From an uncultured Eubacteriales bacterium (GTDB lineage Bacteria; Bacillota; Clostridia; Christensenellales; UBA1242): 19,089 nt of DNA. Below, piece by piece: positions 5,251-12,487 of the stretch. How positions within the stretch are numbered: the stretch's first letter is position 1; each line of letters opens with the position of its first letter. The stretch spans positions 1-19,089 of the forward strand of contig CATZIR010000002.1 of the NCBI GenBank assembly GCA_958420145.1, written 5' to 3'. The position numbers and the translations under genes were made by a program. The notes under the pieces were generated by a model, which was not told where the DNA came from, did no database searches, and was given only the letters and a program-made list of their open reading frames with translations.

Positions 5251-7479
5251 CTATAAGTGATTTTTAGCAATGTGGTCGTAAAAACCATCTCTCAAACTGA
5301 CAATATCTGTCTTGCCATCATAACCTTTCTCGCACAACATTCTAAGATAACCATAGAACTCATTTGCAAGAGGTGTGGTAAGAGCCGAAGTTCGTCTAAT
5401 ATAACCTTGTCTAGTACCATTCTTAGAAACTCGCATTGTCTCATCAGCAACATTTCTCATAAATTTCCAAAAGTTATAGTAAGCACCTTTTAATTTTGTC
5501 ATAAAATTATTTTGGTCGACTATTACAAAGCCCTCAACAAATTGTCCGTTGTATTTGTAATCGTGGTCGGTAACCTCGTTATACCAAGCCAAGAACTCGC
5601 CCCAAGTATTAAGTGTATATGCTTTTTCTTTAACCTTAAAGCCAAAATGTTTGCCTAATTCAACAAGCCCCTCATACCCTAATTTAGAACAGAACAAATC
5701 TCTCTTAATGTCATCTAAAAGTACAATCTCGTTTTCATTTGCCTTAATAATGTGTGGATCATTGTCTTTATCAATAACCTCAAACACAAGAGAAGTGTTG
5801 TTTACTTTTACATAGTTTAAAACATCGTCATAGATGCTTGAATATTTAGTCATAAAGATATTTTCAAAATATTTAGAAAACTCGCCACCAATATTTGATT
5901 TAGAGCAGAACAATAACTTATCGTTCTTTTCATCATAACCAAGAATACCCAAGAAACCATTATATTTTAAGTAGCAATTAACAGGGAATTGTAAAGTGCT
6001 TGAAAGTTTGGCAAGTTCAGTTTCTTTTGTTTCGCCAATATTAAAGAACTTATTGTAAGCCCTTGCTGCAATGGTGTAGTTATCAGTATTGATAAATAAG
6101 CCTCTTGCCTTTGTAGTAATGTTGTTCCAAGTTTTGTCATAGAAAACATTTCTACTAAAATTGAAAGATGAAATATTGTCGAATTTCTTTTCAATAATAT
6201 CTTTCTTGCTATTTCTCAAAGCAACAACCAAGTTCGCAACATCAACAACATTATCAACAACCTTGCCATCGTTTAAAACTGCACTTTGTTCGCTTTCGTC
6301 AACCTGTTCTTTAAAAACCTTGTTTTCAATCTCAATAGGCTTGATGCCATCGTGTGTAATTTCAACAGCCCTTAAACAACCACCAAACTCAACACGACCT
6401 TCTAAATTATAAGCGCTACCTTGTACAATTCCTAAGTGTTGTGGGTTTCTATGCCCGTGAATTTGAATAACATTTCTACCTTCAGCAAAAGCAACTTGAC
6501 AATCGTAAATATCGCCATAGTTTCCAACACCATTGATAAAACAATCAGTAGGAATATAAGCCAACCCTTTATTATGCAAACCACTAACACCAGCGTGTGT
6601 TACAAAATAACATTGTCTATCATATTCAAAGAAAATGCATTGTCTTAACTTTCTATAAAGAACTCTTAAATCTTTTTTATCAAAACTTTCTATTTGTTTT
6701 TGAGTATTTAACATAAATTCTTTTGACCTAACTGGCTCATCATTAGCATAAGCCCATAGCCATTTTTCGTGGTTGCCCTCCAAAAGGCACACGTTAGGTT
6801 TATCTTTAATTGAAAGCAAAAACTCTATGATTTTATCGTTTTCAATACCTCTGTCAATATAGTCGCCAGTAAAGATATAGTAAGTATCGTCCTTAATTTC
6901 ATCAACCAACTCGTTAAGGACAGTGTAACAACCGTGAATATCGCCAATAACACAAACTTTATTGTATTCGCTTAAATCAACTGAGCGATAGTCGGTTTCT
7001 TTCTCAAAGTCATCTCTTGTGATAACTTTAATACCACTAGGTATCTTTTGAGTAGCAAAGCGAGAGTAATAAAGGTCAATAGCACTCTCCGGTACTTGTT
7101 TAATCTCTGGTCTTTGTTTATTCCAAATCTTTGCTTGTTCAATAGGTATATCAGTAAAGTCAACACAAAACATTCTATATCTATACTTTTCAGCAAGAGA
7201 TTTATATAAATTCATTTCGCTTGTTTTAGAGTTGCAAGCATCAATAACGGTAAATTCGCCCTTGCTCATACGATATTCTAAAATGTCGAATAATGTAGCC
7301 CAAGCCTGCTTATTAACAGATTGGTCTATATTCCATTTACCATCTTTATCTATAATAGGGCTACGATATAATAATCTAATCGTATCAGCACAAAGAGTAT
7401 AAGGCAACAAGCCTTTTTTCTCAATCCAGGTCGATTTACCACAACCTGGTGTACCTCTTAATAAAACTAAAATTCTCAT
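5251..7479 (-). CDS. Trifunctional RNA repair enzyme: polynucleotide kinase - phosphatase - RNA ligase, 742 aa
   Basis: Three domains are clear. (1) Residues 1-155: a P-loop kinase with GTPGCGKST at 9-17 and a later RPE...QVPE region, like the polynucleotide 5'-kinase of T4 Pnkp. (2) About 174-385: a calcineurin-like metallophosphoesterase with GDIHG (179-183), GDYIDRG (205-211), GNHE (235-238), HAG (295-297) and HGH (341-343). (3) About 440-742: an RNA ligase nucleotidyltransferase with ARGLF (458-462), KFFNIGE (477-483), KYNG motif I with candidate nucleotidyl Lys505, FEV motif III (566-568), EGFV motif IV (649-652) and KLK motif V (662-664). The ligase part resembles T4 Rnl1. The domain order matches bacterial Pnkp (the Clostridium thermocellum enzyme is about 870 aa), but no Hen1 methyltransferase gene is adjacent. 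It would heal and seal RNA cut by ribotoxins, such as tRNA cleaved by host defence nucleases. Last gene of the early operon. Confidence 0.92.
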   Translation of the reverse strand: MRILVLLRGTPGCGKSTWIEKKGLLPYTLCADTIRLLYRSPIIDKDGKWNIDQSVNKQAWATLFDILEYRMSKGEFTVIDACNSKTSEMNLYKSLAEKYRYRMFCVDFTDIPIEQAKIWNKQRPEIKQVPESAIDLYYSRFATQKIPSGIKVITRDDFEKETDYRSVDLSEYNKVCVIGDIHGCYTVLNELVDEIKDDTYYIFTGDYIDRGIENDKIIEFLLSIKDKPNVCLLEGNHEKWLWAYANDEPVRSKEFMLNTQKQIESFDKKDLRVLYRKLRQCIFFEYDRQCYFVTHAGVSGLHNKGLAYIPTDCFINGVGNYGDIYDCQVAFAEGRNVIQIHGHRNPQHLGIVQGSAYNLEGRVEFGGCLRAVEITHDGIKPIEIENKVFKEQVDESEQSAVLNDGKVVDNVVDVANLVVALRNSKKDIIEKKFDNISSFNFSRNVFYDKTWNNITTKARGLFINTDNYTIAARAYNKFFNIGETKETELAKLSSTLQFPVNCYLKYNGFLGILGYDEKNDKLLFCSKSNIGGEFSKYFENIFMTKYSSIYDDVLNYVKVNNTSLVFEVIDKDNDPHIIKANENEIVLLDDIKRDLFCSKLGYEGLVELGKHFGFKVKEKAYTLNTWGEFLAWYNEVTDHDYKYNGQFVEGFVIVDQNNFMTKLKGAYYNFWKFMRNVADETMRVSKNGTRQGYIRRTSALTTPLANEFYGYLRMLCEKGYDGKTDIVSLRDGFYDHIAKNHL

Positions 7480-7494
7480 CTTTTTAATTCCTTT

Positions 7495-7986
7495 TTAAAC
7501 ATTTTTTAAATTTTCATACATATCAATTATGTTTTGTGGGCATTTGTCGGTTACAAACACTTTCTTATTAGCCAACACTTTACTAAGTTTCTTTTCGTGT
7601 ATGGCTCTTTCTAGTTTAGTAATCATTTCGTCATCATCAAAACCATAGGCACTTAATATTTTATTAAACACACTTATTCCGTGAATTTCGCCACCAAGAC
7701 AACACTTTTCAATATTGTTAGCAATCAATCTTAAACGAAGGGCAATAAGTTCTCTATATTTAAGTTCATAGTCATCTAGTGAGCCATTAACAACATACTG
7801 GTCTTTTTCCCATTTCTTGGCGTGAGTGTTTTTAGTGCCATCTGCTCGCCAATATTCATCACATCTTTCAGTTTTAAATCTACCATTAGGCAAAACTTTT
7901 TCAACTAGAACAACATAATTTAATTGCTCGTTTTGTGGGTAAATTACTTTTACAACATCGCCAACATTTACATTTAACTTACTCAA
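7495..7986 (-). CDS. Hypothetical protein with N-terminal SH3/KOW-like region, 163 aa
   Basis: Starts with TTG at 7986, nine bases after GGAGG; this TTG overlaps the TGA of the upstream gene. N-terminal VNVGDVVKVIYPQNEQ and VLVEKVLPNGRFKTERCDEY suggest a small beta barrel, followed by a helical region (LDDYELKYRELIALRLRLIA) and a Lys-rich tail. It shares the VGD(I/V)V, N/G-rich turn and central GT...W pattern with the protein at 4145-4483. Function is unknown. It is placed directly upstream of the RNA-repair gene with a 15-base gap, so both are made from the same transcript; a partnership is possible but unproven. Confidence 0.7.
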   Translation of the reverse strand: MSKLNVNVGDVVKVIYPQNEQLNYVVLVEKVLPNGRFKTERCDEYWRADGTKNTHAKKWEKDQYVVNGSLDDYELKYRELIALRLRLIANNIEKCCLGGEIHGISVFNKILSAYGFDDDEMITKLERAIHEKKLSKVLANKKVFVTDKCPQNIIDMYENLKNV

Positions 7987-8375
7987 AGTTCTATTCCTCC
8001 TTTTGTATTTTCGTAATCTTTTTGAATGCGAATATGTCTATAATAAGTTCTACGACTTATATTGTTTCGTTTACAATATGCCTCTTGTACACTTGTTTTG
8101 CTTTTTCTATAACACTTTAAAAACTCTCGGTCTTCGAGTGCAAAAATGTCATTATGCTTTTCCATAACATCGATAAAATAAAATGTGTACCTATTGCATC
8201 GAATGATAGGGAATGTTCCAAAGGTTTTTATGTACCTTGAAATAATAGTGTCAGCATATTCAGTTTGTAGAAATTCTTTCATATCATTTGGGTTATCAAA
8301 GACCCCTAACAAATCTTCATCATTATTAGCATCATAAACTGCTATAATGTATCTGCCTTTAAATAGACTTCCCAT
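7983..8375 (-). CDS. Hypothetical protein with C-terminal helix-turn-helix-like segment, 130 aa
   Basis: AGGAG lies about 14 bases upstream of the ATG. The N-terminal part (GRYIIAVYDANNDEDLLGVF) has the beta-strand and turn pattern of a small alpha/beta domain. The C-terminal 40 residues are basic and contain SVQEAYCKRNNISRRTYYRH, consistent with a helix-turn-helix. Proteins of this design are common in phage early regions as putative regulators; I cannot name the family. It overlaps the next gene by 4 bases (TTGA). Confidence 0.65.
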   Translation of the reverse strand: MGSLFKGRYIIAVYDANNDEDLLGVFDNPNDMKEFLQTEYADTIISRYIKTFGTFPIIRCNRYTFYFIDVMEKHNDIFALEDREFLKCYRKSKTSVQEAYCKRNNISRRTYYRHIRIQKDYENTKGGIEL

Positions 8376-8415
8376 TTTTCCTACCTGCTCCTTTTGGACA
8401 ATTTCTTGTCTTATA

Positions 8416-9063
8416 TTATTGAGATTTTTTTCTTGCTCTCAACTTGCCATTCTCATCGGTGTAATATTCATAGCCAAAATACTTTTCGCCAATGTATCGC
8501 TTAATACGGTCATCGCTAATTTTTCTTTTAAAGCCATTTGGGTATTCTTGCTCACAATACTCTTTAAAGAATTGTGGGTTTACATAACTCGTTTTTTTCA
8601 TCTTTTCAATATCGAGTTTGCCACCTTTCATTATTTCGCCATTGTGTTCAAATTCGGTTTCAGTTCCAGGAATAATAACGGGTCTAAAACCATTACACCA
8701 GGCACAGAATAGGGAATATTCTAAGTCGCCAACATAATTGATGTCATATTGTTTTTGTTGTTCACGGTAATGTCTTTCATTTTGCATTTGCCTTATTTGT
8801 GCCTCAAAACTATTGTCGACATCAATGTTTTGTTGTCTTTTTTTTTCTTGCATTTCTTGTTGTTTAAGTTCTACCATTTCCTCAAAAAAGCACGACATTT
8901 TAGTTAGTGTTTTTTCTAACTTATCAATTCGTTCGTCCATTTTTCGGTCTCTTTCTCGGTAGTATTCTCTTTTTTGTTCTTTCTCGTGTTGTTGTTGCTC
9001 CCATCTAGCAATATCTCTTTCTTGTTTTGCCAAATCGGTAGCAGTATTTGAATTATCACTCAT
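8416..9063 (-). CDS. Coiled-coil protein of the replication region, 215 aa
   Basis: TAAGGAG precedes the ATG. The first 120 residues are a very hydrophilic Glu/Lys/Arg/Gln-rich coiled coil (ERDIARWEQQQHEKEQKREY; MDERIDKLEKTLTKM). The C-terminal half is a compact domain with CAWCNGF at about 130-136 and an aromatic, basic end (IKRYIGEKYFGYEYYTDENG). There is no membrane segment. The gene sits immediately downstream of the helicase, so a replication accessory role is plausible, but no known family is recognised. Confidence 0.7.
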   Translation of the reverse strand: MSDNSNTATDLAKQERDIARWEQQQHEKEQKREYYRERDRKMDERIDKLEKTLTKMSCFFEEMVELKQQEMQEKKRQQNIDVDNSFEAQIRQMQNERHYREQQKQYDINYVGDLEYSLFCAWCNGFRPVIIPGTETEFEHNGEIMKGGKLDIEKMKKTSYVNPQFFKEYCEQEYPNGFKRKISDDRIKRYIGEKYFGYEYYTDENGKLRARKKSQ

Positions 9064-9078
9064 AATCTTTCTCCTTAA

Positions 9079-10158
9079 CTAAAATGGCAAATCATCATCG
9101 CCAAAAATGTTTTTAATCTCGTCATCATCGATGGGCTGTAAATCTAAATTAGAACTCTGTTTGTCCCAATCTAAACTTGCTTGGGCATATTCTTTTTGTT
9201 CATATCTCTTATAGATTTTATCGGCATCAGTTTTTGATATTTTAGGGGCTTGTTCATAAGTTTTTGTTTCTTTATCGAAAATCAAGCCAACAATTCCACT
9301 GCCATTTCCTTTTGTTTTTAAAACCTCAATAAAACCATCGCAAGCATCATAATCAAAACCACACCTTGCACAATCTTGTTTGAATTTGTCTAAAATCTTT
9401 TCTTGTCCTTTAAGAACAACAATATAGTCTTTTCTATAAAGAGCAATCAAATTATACGATTTATCGCCAAGAGTAGATGTACCCCTTGCACTTTTAACAG
9501 TTAAACGAAAGCCATTGCTTGCACTTTCTTTGTTAATATGGGTAACTAACAAGCCAACCATATTTAGTTCCAACAATTTATTTCTTAATAGAGTAATTGC
9601 ATCTTCTTGCCCTCTAAATAAATCTTGGTCTTTTATATACACTTCCATAAAGTTGTCTATGAGACAAAATTTACAATTAAGTTCTTTTCCACAATACTCG
9701 ATCCAGTCAAGTATGGTGTTTAAGTCTCTTTGCTGTTTATGGGAGTTAAATAATGTAATATTTTTACCAATACCATTCGTTATTGCTTGCTCAACACTTT
9801 CATTTACATAAAAATCTGCTATATTTGTTTCGTGTCCATTGGTGTCTACAAAGGGTATTGTTATAAATTCGCCTTTTTTACCATTTTGTTGCATAATTAA
9901 AGCCTTATAACTTTCGTTTGTATGTTCACTGGCATAAACACAACATTGATAACCTTGCTTACAGGCGCTTTTTAAAACCGAAGAGGTTAAAACCGATTTA
10001 CCAGTATTCGTATCAGCCTCGATACTATTTAAACCAATCTCTAAGCCTTTGGTGTAATAATCTAAATCTTTAAAACCCCAAAGTATTCTCATTAAACTTT
10101 TTCGCTCATAAGGAATATCATTAAACCTTGTTGCAAATTCTGCTATATCTTTTCTCAT
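9079..10158 (-). CDS. DnaB-type replicative helicase / RecA-fold ATPase with SSB-like acidic tail, 359 aa
   Basis: A RecA-fold ATPase of the DnaB/Twinkle superfamily. Walker A is A48 to S55 (ADTNTGKS), Walker B lies in CKFCLIDNFMEV (162-173), and a downstream THINKES segment with RLTVKSARGTSTLGDKSYN matches the sensor and arginine-finger region of phage helicases. At 359 residues it lacks the usual N-terminal DnaB helical domain, having only a short leader with RILWGFKDLDYYTKGL before the P-loop. It would unwind DNA at the element's replication fork after loading by the product of the adjacent upstream gene. The C-terminus is DDDEIKNIFGDDDLPF, whose last residues are the same acidic-hydrophobic tip as the element's SSB. 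AAGGAG supports the start. Confidence 0.88.
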   Translation of the reverse strand: MRKDIAEFATRFNDIPYERKSLMRILWGFKDLDYYTKGLEIGLNSIEADTNTGKSVLTSSVLKSACKQGYQCCVYASEHTNESYKALIMQQNGKKGEFITIPFVDTNGHETNIADFYVNESVEQAITNGIGKNITLFNSHKQQRDLNTILDWIEYCGKELNCKFCLIDNFMEVYIKDQDLFRGQEDAITLLRNKLLELNMVGLLVTHINKESASNGFRLTVKSARGTSTLGDKSYNLIALYRKDYIVVLKGQEKILDKFKQDCARCGFDYDACDGFIEVLKTKGNGSGIVGLIFDKETKTYEQAPKISKTDADKIYKRYEQKEYAQASLDWDKQSSNLDLQPIDDDEIKNIFGDDDLPF

Positions 10159-10163
10159 AAGGC

Positions 10164-10940
10164 TTATTTCTCCTTATCTGGTATTTCATCGTTCAACCAA
10201 GTAGAAAAGTGAGGTAAGTATTGTTTAGGTCTACCTTTGTTGCCATCTTTACCAGTTTCTTCAGCCCAAGCCTTTATGTGTTTTTGTAAAAGCATACTTA
10301 TTCGTTTAGCCTTATCTAAAATATCGTCTTGTGTTTTTAATGTTGTTAGTTTTCTATTCCAAGTCTTTTTCGCTTGCTCCTTACCAACTTTACGAGGGTA
10401 TATAGCCCATATTTTTTCAAATAGAGTTAATATATACTCATTTTTATTAAATTTAGGGGTGTCAGTGAGCGAATGCGAAACGGTCTCATCGCCATTAGGC
10501 GAATTTTCTTTTAGAAAACTACTATTATTAAAACTACTAGAATTGTTAGAACTAGAAGTAGTTTGAATTTTCTTATTATTATTTATATTATTAAAACTAC
10601 TTTCTTCATTAAAACTACTTATATTTTTATTTATATTGGCATCGTTCGTATCCGTTCGTATGCGTTCGCATTCGTTCGCATCATCTTTTTTATGCCACCT
10701 ACCAAGTGCAATTTGTCTATTCATTTCACACTTTTCTTTATATCGTTCGTTGTTGCTATCAACACTTGCTTTTATAAAGTTAAATGAGATTTCAAGTATT
10801 TGCTCATCGAATGTTGGAACAACACCGTGCTCGTTATATTCAATAACTGCTCGCATTAACTTGCCAAATTGTTCATTTGTTAGACTTTTTGTTTGTTCTA
10901 AAATCTCAAAATACATAATCACACCTCGTTTACTTGCCAT
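10164..10940 (-). CDS. DUF6291-like replisome organizer / helicase loader, 258 aa
   Basis: I chose the ATG at 10940 because GGGAGGT lies 7 bases upstream; it overlaps the preceding gene by 11 bases. A second start at 10916 (MYFEIL) also has a site. The N-terminal part (MASKRGVIMYFEIL through LTNEQFGKLMRAVIEYNEHG) resembles DUF6291 proteins of phage replication regions. The middle (about 95-150) is a low-complexity Asn/Ser linker encoded by repeat-rich DNA. The C-terminal part has IWAIYPRKVGKEQAKKTWNR, the common C-terminal signature of phage helicase loaders. Its place directly upstream of the DnaB-type helicase supports loading of that helicase at the origin. The linker DNA carries tandem 10-bp repeats, so the origin may lie in this gene, as in lambda O. 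Confidence 0.82.
   Translation of the reverse strand: MASKRGVIMYFEILEQTKSLTNEQFGKLMRAVIEYNEHGVVPTFDEQILEISFNFIKASVDSNNERYKEKCEMNRQIALGRWHKKDDANECERIRTDTNDANINKNISSFNEESSFNNINNNKKIQTTSSSNNSSSFNNSSFLKENSPNGDETVSHSLTDTPKFNKNEYILTLFEKIWAIYPRKVGKEQAKKTWNRKLTTLKTQDDILDKAKRISMLLQKHIKAWAEETGKDGNKGRPKQYLPHFSTWLNDEIPDKEK
10514..10620. repeat. AT-rich repeats inside the loader gene (candidate DNA unwinding element)
   Basis: The word AAAACTACT occurs four times (10515-10523, 10530-10538, 10593-10601, 10611-10619), three of them as TTAAAACTACT, in a strongly AT-rich stretch. It encodes part of the Asn/Ser linker and lies next to the 10-bp iteron array. A duplex-opening region is one explanation; neutral slippage in low-complexity coding DNA is another. 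Confidence 0.5.
10643..10682. repeat. Four tandem 10-bp iterons inside the loader gene (candidate origin)
   Basis: Units are CGTTCGTATC, CGTTCGTATG, CGTTCGCATT and CGTTCGCATC in perfect register, with a further CGTTCGT at 10744-10750. A 10-bp period is not a multiple of three, so the encoded residues change frame from unit to unit (DANECERIRTDTNDAN). This points to selection on the DNA rather than on the protein. The flanking AT-rich repeats make this a lambda-O-like origin candidate. Confidence 0.6.
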
Positions 10941-11130
10941 AGTTTGCACCTCCCTTTAAGGGTAGTTCAACTATTTCGTTTGGTTTAGAGTTTATAAATT
11001 GTCTAGTAGGTACACCTAAAATCATTTTTTCTAGTACCCAAACTTTGCCAGATGCCATCTTTACTAAACAAGCATCGTTCTTTTCCCAGCAACTCTCAAT
11101 TAGGCTGGTGTTAATCATTACATTTTTCAT
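10930..11130 (-). CDS. Small hypothetical protein, 66 aa
   Basis: An AAGGGA site precedes the ATG by 7 bases. The sequence has alternating short strands and turns (SGKVWVLEKMILGVPTRQFI; NEIVELPLKGG), suggesting a small beta-rich fold. One Cys pair is far apart and there is no membrane segment. No family is recognised. The 3' end overlaps the start of the loader gene and supplies its GGGAGGT ribosome binding site, so the two are coupled. Confidence 0.65.
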   Translation of the reverse strand: MKNVMINTSLIESCWEKNDACLVKMASGKVWVLEKMILGVPTRQFINSKPNEIVELPLKGGANYGK

Positions 11131-11170
11131 ACATACATCCCTTTTACTTTACTTAAATTTGAATTTTGCT

Positions 11171-11276
11171 TTTAAATGCCCTTAAATCGCACGAAAAGGT
11201 TTAAGTCGAACAAATTGTCAAGAGAAAGTGTTTTGTGGCTCTATGCGATTGTTTTGGGGCAAATTTGGGCATATTT
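11171..11276. repeat. Imperfect nested inverted repeats in the 181-base gap upstream of the replication genes
   Basis: The gap 11131-11311 has no gene. Left arm TTTAAATGCCC (11171-11181) and AATCGCA (11186-11192) are mirrored by TGCGATT (11244-11250) and GGGCATATTT (11267-11276). On the reverse strand the right arm also reads as tandem AAATATGCCC / AAATTTGCCCC. The gap could hold a regulatory site or an alternative origin. A TTGACA on the reverse strand near 11222-11217 has no matching -10. Confidence 0.45.
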
Positions 11277-11302
11277 GACATTAAATTCAGTTTTAATTTC
11301 AA

Positions 11303-11323
11303 AAATATGCTCTATTTGTCAGT
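11303..11323 (-). repeat. 21-bp direct repeat, copy 1
   Basis: The 21 bases here (starting AAATATGCTCTATTTG and ending TCAGT) are identical to 12449-12469. This copy spans the 3' end of the winged-helix gene; on the reverse strand it begins ACTGACAAATAGAGC. Both copies lie just after or between genes of the recombination module. Confidence 0.7.
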
Positions 11324-11662
11324 AAAATGGTTATAAAAAGAGATTAAAGGCTTTTTGGTTTCTTCTAAGTCCTTAATAATGCCATCTATGTAATTCCATT
11401 GATGAATACATCGTTCTAGGTCATTCTTGTTAAGGCAGGCGAAGTAACCCTTTTGGTCTGGTGTAGCAACGATAGGTCTTTTCTTTTTTATTAGATTGAT
11501 TGTATCTCTAATTTTTCTATCGCTAGTGCTGTTATAGGTCCAGCCAAGATGAGTACAGATTTCTTCTTTGGTAACATTTCTATGACAATCTTTCAAAAAA
11601 GCATAAATCTTATTTGCGATTTCTTTTTGATTTTCAGTTATAGGTTTCTCAAAGTTTTCCAT
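11312..11662 (-). CDS. Winged-helix DNA-binding protein, 116 aa
   Basis: AAGGAG precedes the ATG. Residues about 8-70 have a winged helix-turn-helix pattern: ENQKEIANKIYAFLKDC, then NVTKEEICTHLGWT, SDRKIRDTINLIKKKRPIVA and a wing (TPDQKGYFAC). The C-terminal 40 residues form a helix (ERCIHQWNYIDGIIKDLEET) and a Lys-rich tail. Similar small winged-helix proteins are frequent in phage early operons as regulators or origin-binding factors. The promoter or site it acts on is not known; the repeat-rich gap just downstream in transcription is one candidate. Confidence 0.75.
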   Translation of the reverse strand: MENFEKPITENQKEIANKIYAFLKDCHRNVTKEEICTHLGWTYNSTSDRKIRDTINLIKKKRPIVATPDQKGYFACLNKNDLERCIHQWNYIDGIIKDLEETKKPLISFYNHFTDK

Positions 11663-11680
11663 ACTTTTCTCCTTTAATCT

Positions 11681-12430
11681 CTAATTATTAACATTTTCAG
11701 TTTCAGCATCTATTAAGGCTTGTGCCTCTAATCGTATTTCTTGTCGAAAAAAGTAATACATATCGTAGAGCATTAGCCAAAATAGTTTCACTCTCGCACA
11801 ACTTTGTTCAAATCGTGTTTTATTTTGAGTGTCGTATTGTATAACATCGAAAGCATATTTATTAGGTTGCACCCAACTCGATACAGTTGCATACACAGTG
11901 TTCTTACAAGATTTTTCTTCAAGGTCGCCTTGTTTATTGTAGTAGTGGAACTTATAATTGATTAGGTCGTATAGACTATAACCAAATTCCAAAACTAACA
12001 CGAATTTGCGATAACCCTTTGCGAGTTGTCTTTCAAACTCTCGTTCAAGTCGTTCTCGGTCGTTCATTACATTATTACAAAACTCACTTGCACTGCCTTT
12101 TCTTTCATAAGCAACAACATTCGTGTAATCATAAACCTTGTCGCCAAAGTGCACACTAAATGTTATGTCGCCCTCTTTAAGATTTTCAGTATTTGCTTTC
12201 TTGTCTTTAACTGCAATTTCTCTTGCGATGCCAAAGTAGTCGCAAACCTTTTCAACCCAATCGTCTTGCTCTCGGCTATCGATTTTGATTTTGAGGTAGG
12301 GTAAGAACAATGTAAAGAATGCTTTGCCTTGCACCCAACTCATATCAAATCGGCTATCGAAAGTAGGACTGCTTATTGTTTTCTTTTTGTCAAGTTTGAG
12401 TTTGTTAATCGCTTGCTCATACTTAATCAA
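11681..12430 (-). CDS. ERCC4-type (XPF/Mus81-like) structure-specific nuclease, 249 aa
   Basis: The start is a TTG at 12430, eight bases after AAGGAG; no ATG fits. The ERCC4 nuclease core is visible: KIDSREQ with D51, R53 and E54; EGD at 86-88; and VAYERK with E109-R110-K111, which is the GDxnERK metal-binding signature of XPF/Mus81 nucleases. It is followed by ERLEREFERQLAKGYRKF and a strand VLVLEFG. The residue normally Asp three positions after ERK is shifted (GSASE), a small departure from consensus. Such enzymes cut branched or flapped DNA. It sits between the SSB and the winged-helix gene, so it probably processes recombination or replication intermediates of the element. Confidence 0.82.
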   Translation of the reverse strand: MIKYEQAINKLKLDKKKTISSPTFDSRFDMSWVQGKAFFTLFLPYLKIKIDSREQDDWVEKVCDYFGIAREIAVKDKKANTENLKEGDITFSVHFGDKVYDYTNVVAYERKGSASEFCNNVMNDRERLEREFERQLAKGYRKFVLVLEFGYSLYDLINYKFHYYNKQGDLEEKSCKNTVYATVSSWVQPNKYAFDVIQYDTQNKTRFEQSCARVKLFWLMLYDMYYFFRQEIRLEAQALIDAETENVNN

Positions 12431-12448
12431 ATTCAGTTCTCCTTTTAT

Positions 12449-12469
12449 AAATATGCTCTATTTGTCAGT
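12449..12469 (-). repeat. 21-bp direct repeat, copy 2
   Basis: Identical to 11303-11323. This copy lies in the 57-base gap between the SSB and ERCC4-nuclease genes, just upstream of the nuclease's ribosome binding site. The two copies are in the same orientation and bracket the nuclease and winged-helix genes. Confidence 0.7.
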
Positions 12470-12487
12470 TTTACATTTTAAAAAAAG

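Noticed and set aside
8347..8712. 121-codon forward frame opposite the coiled-coil and HTH-like genes
   Set aside because: Antisense to two genes that have good ribosome binding sites; its hydrophobic composition is what the complement of a Lys/Glu-rich gene gives.
10514..10682. CRISPR array
   Set aside because: Repeat units are 9-10 bp, contiguous or irregular, with no spacers and no cas genes.
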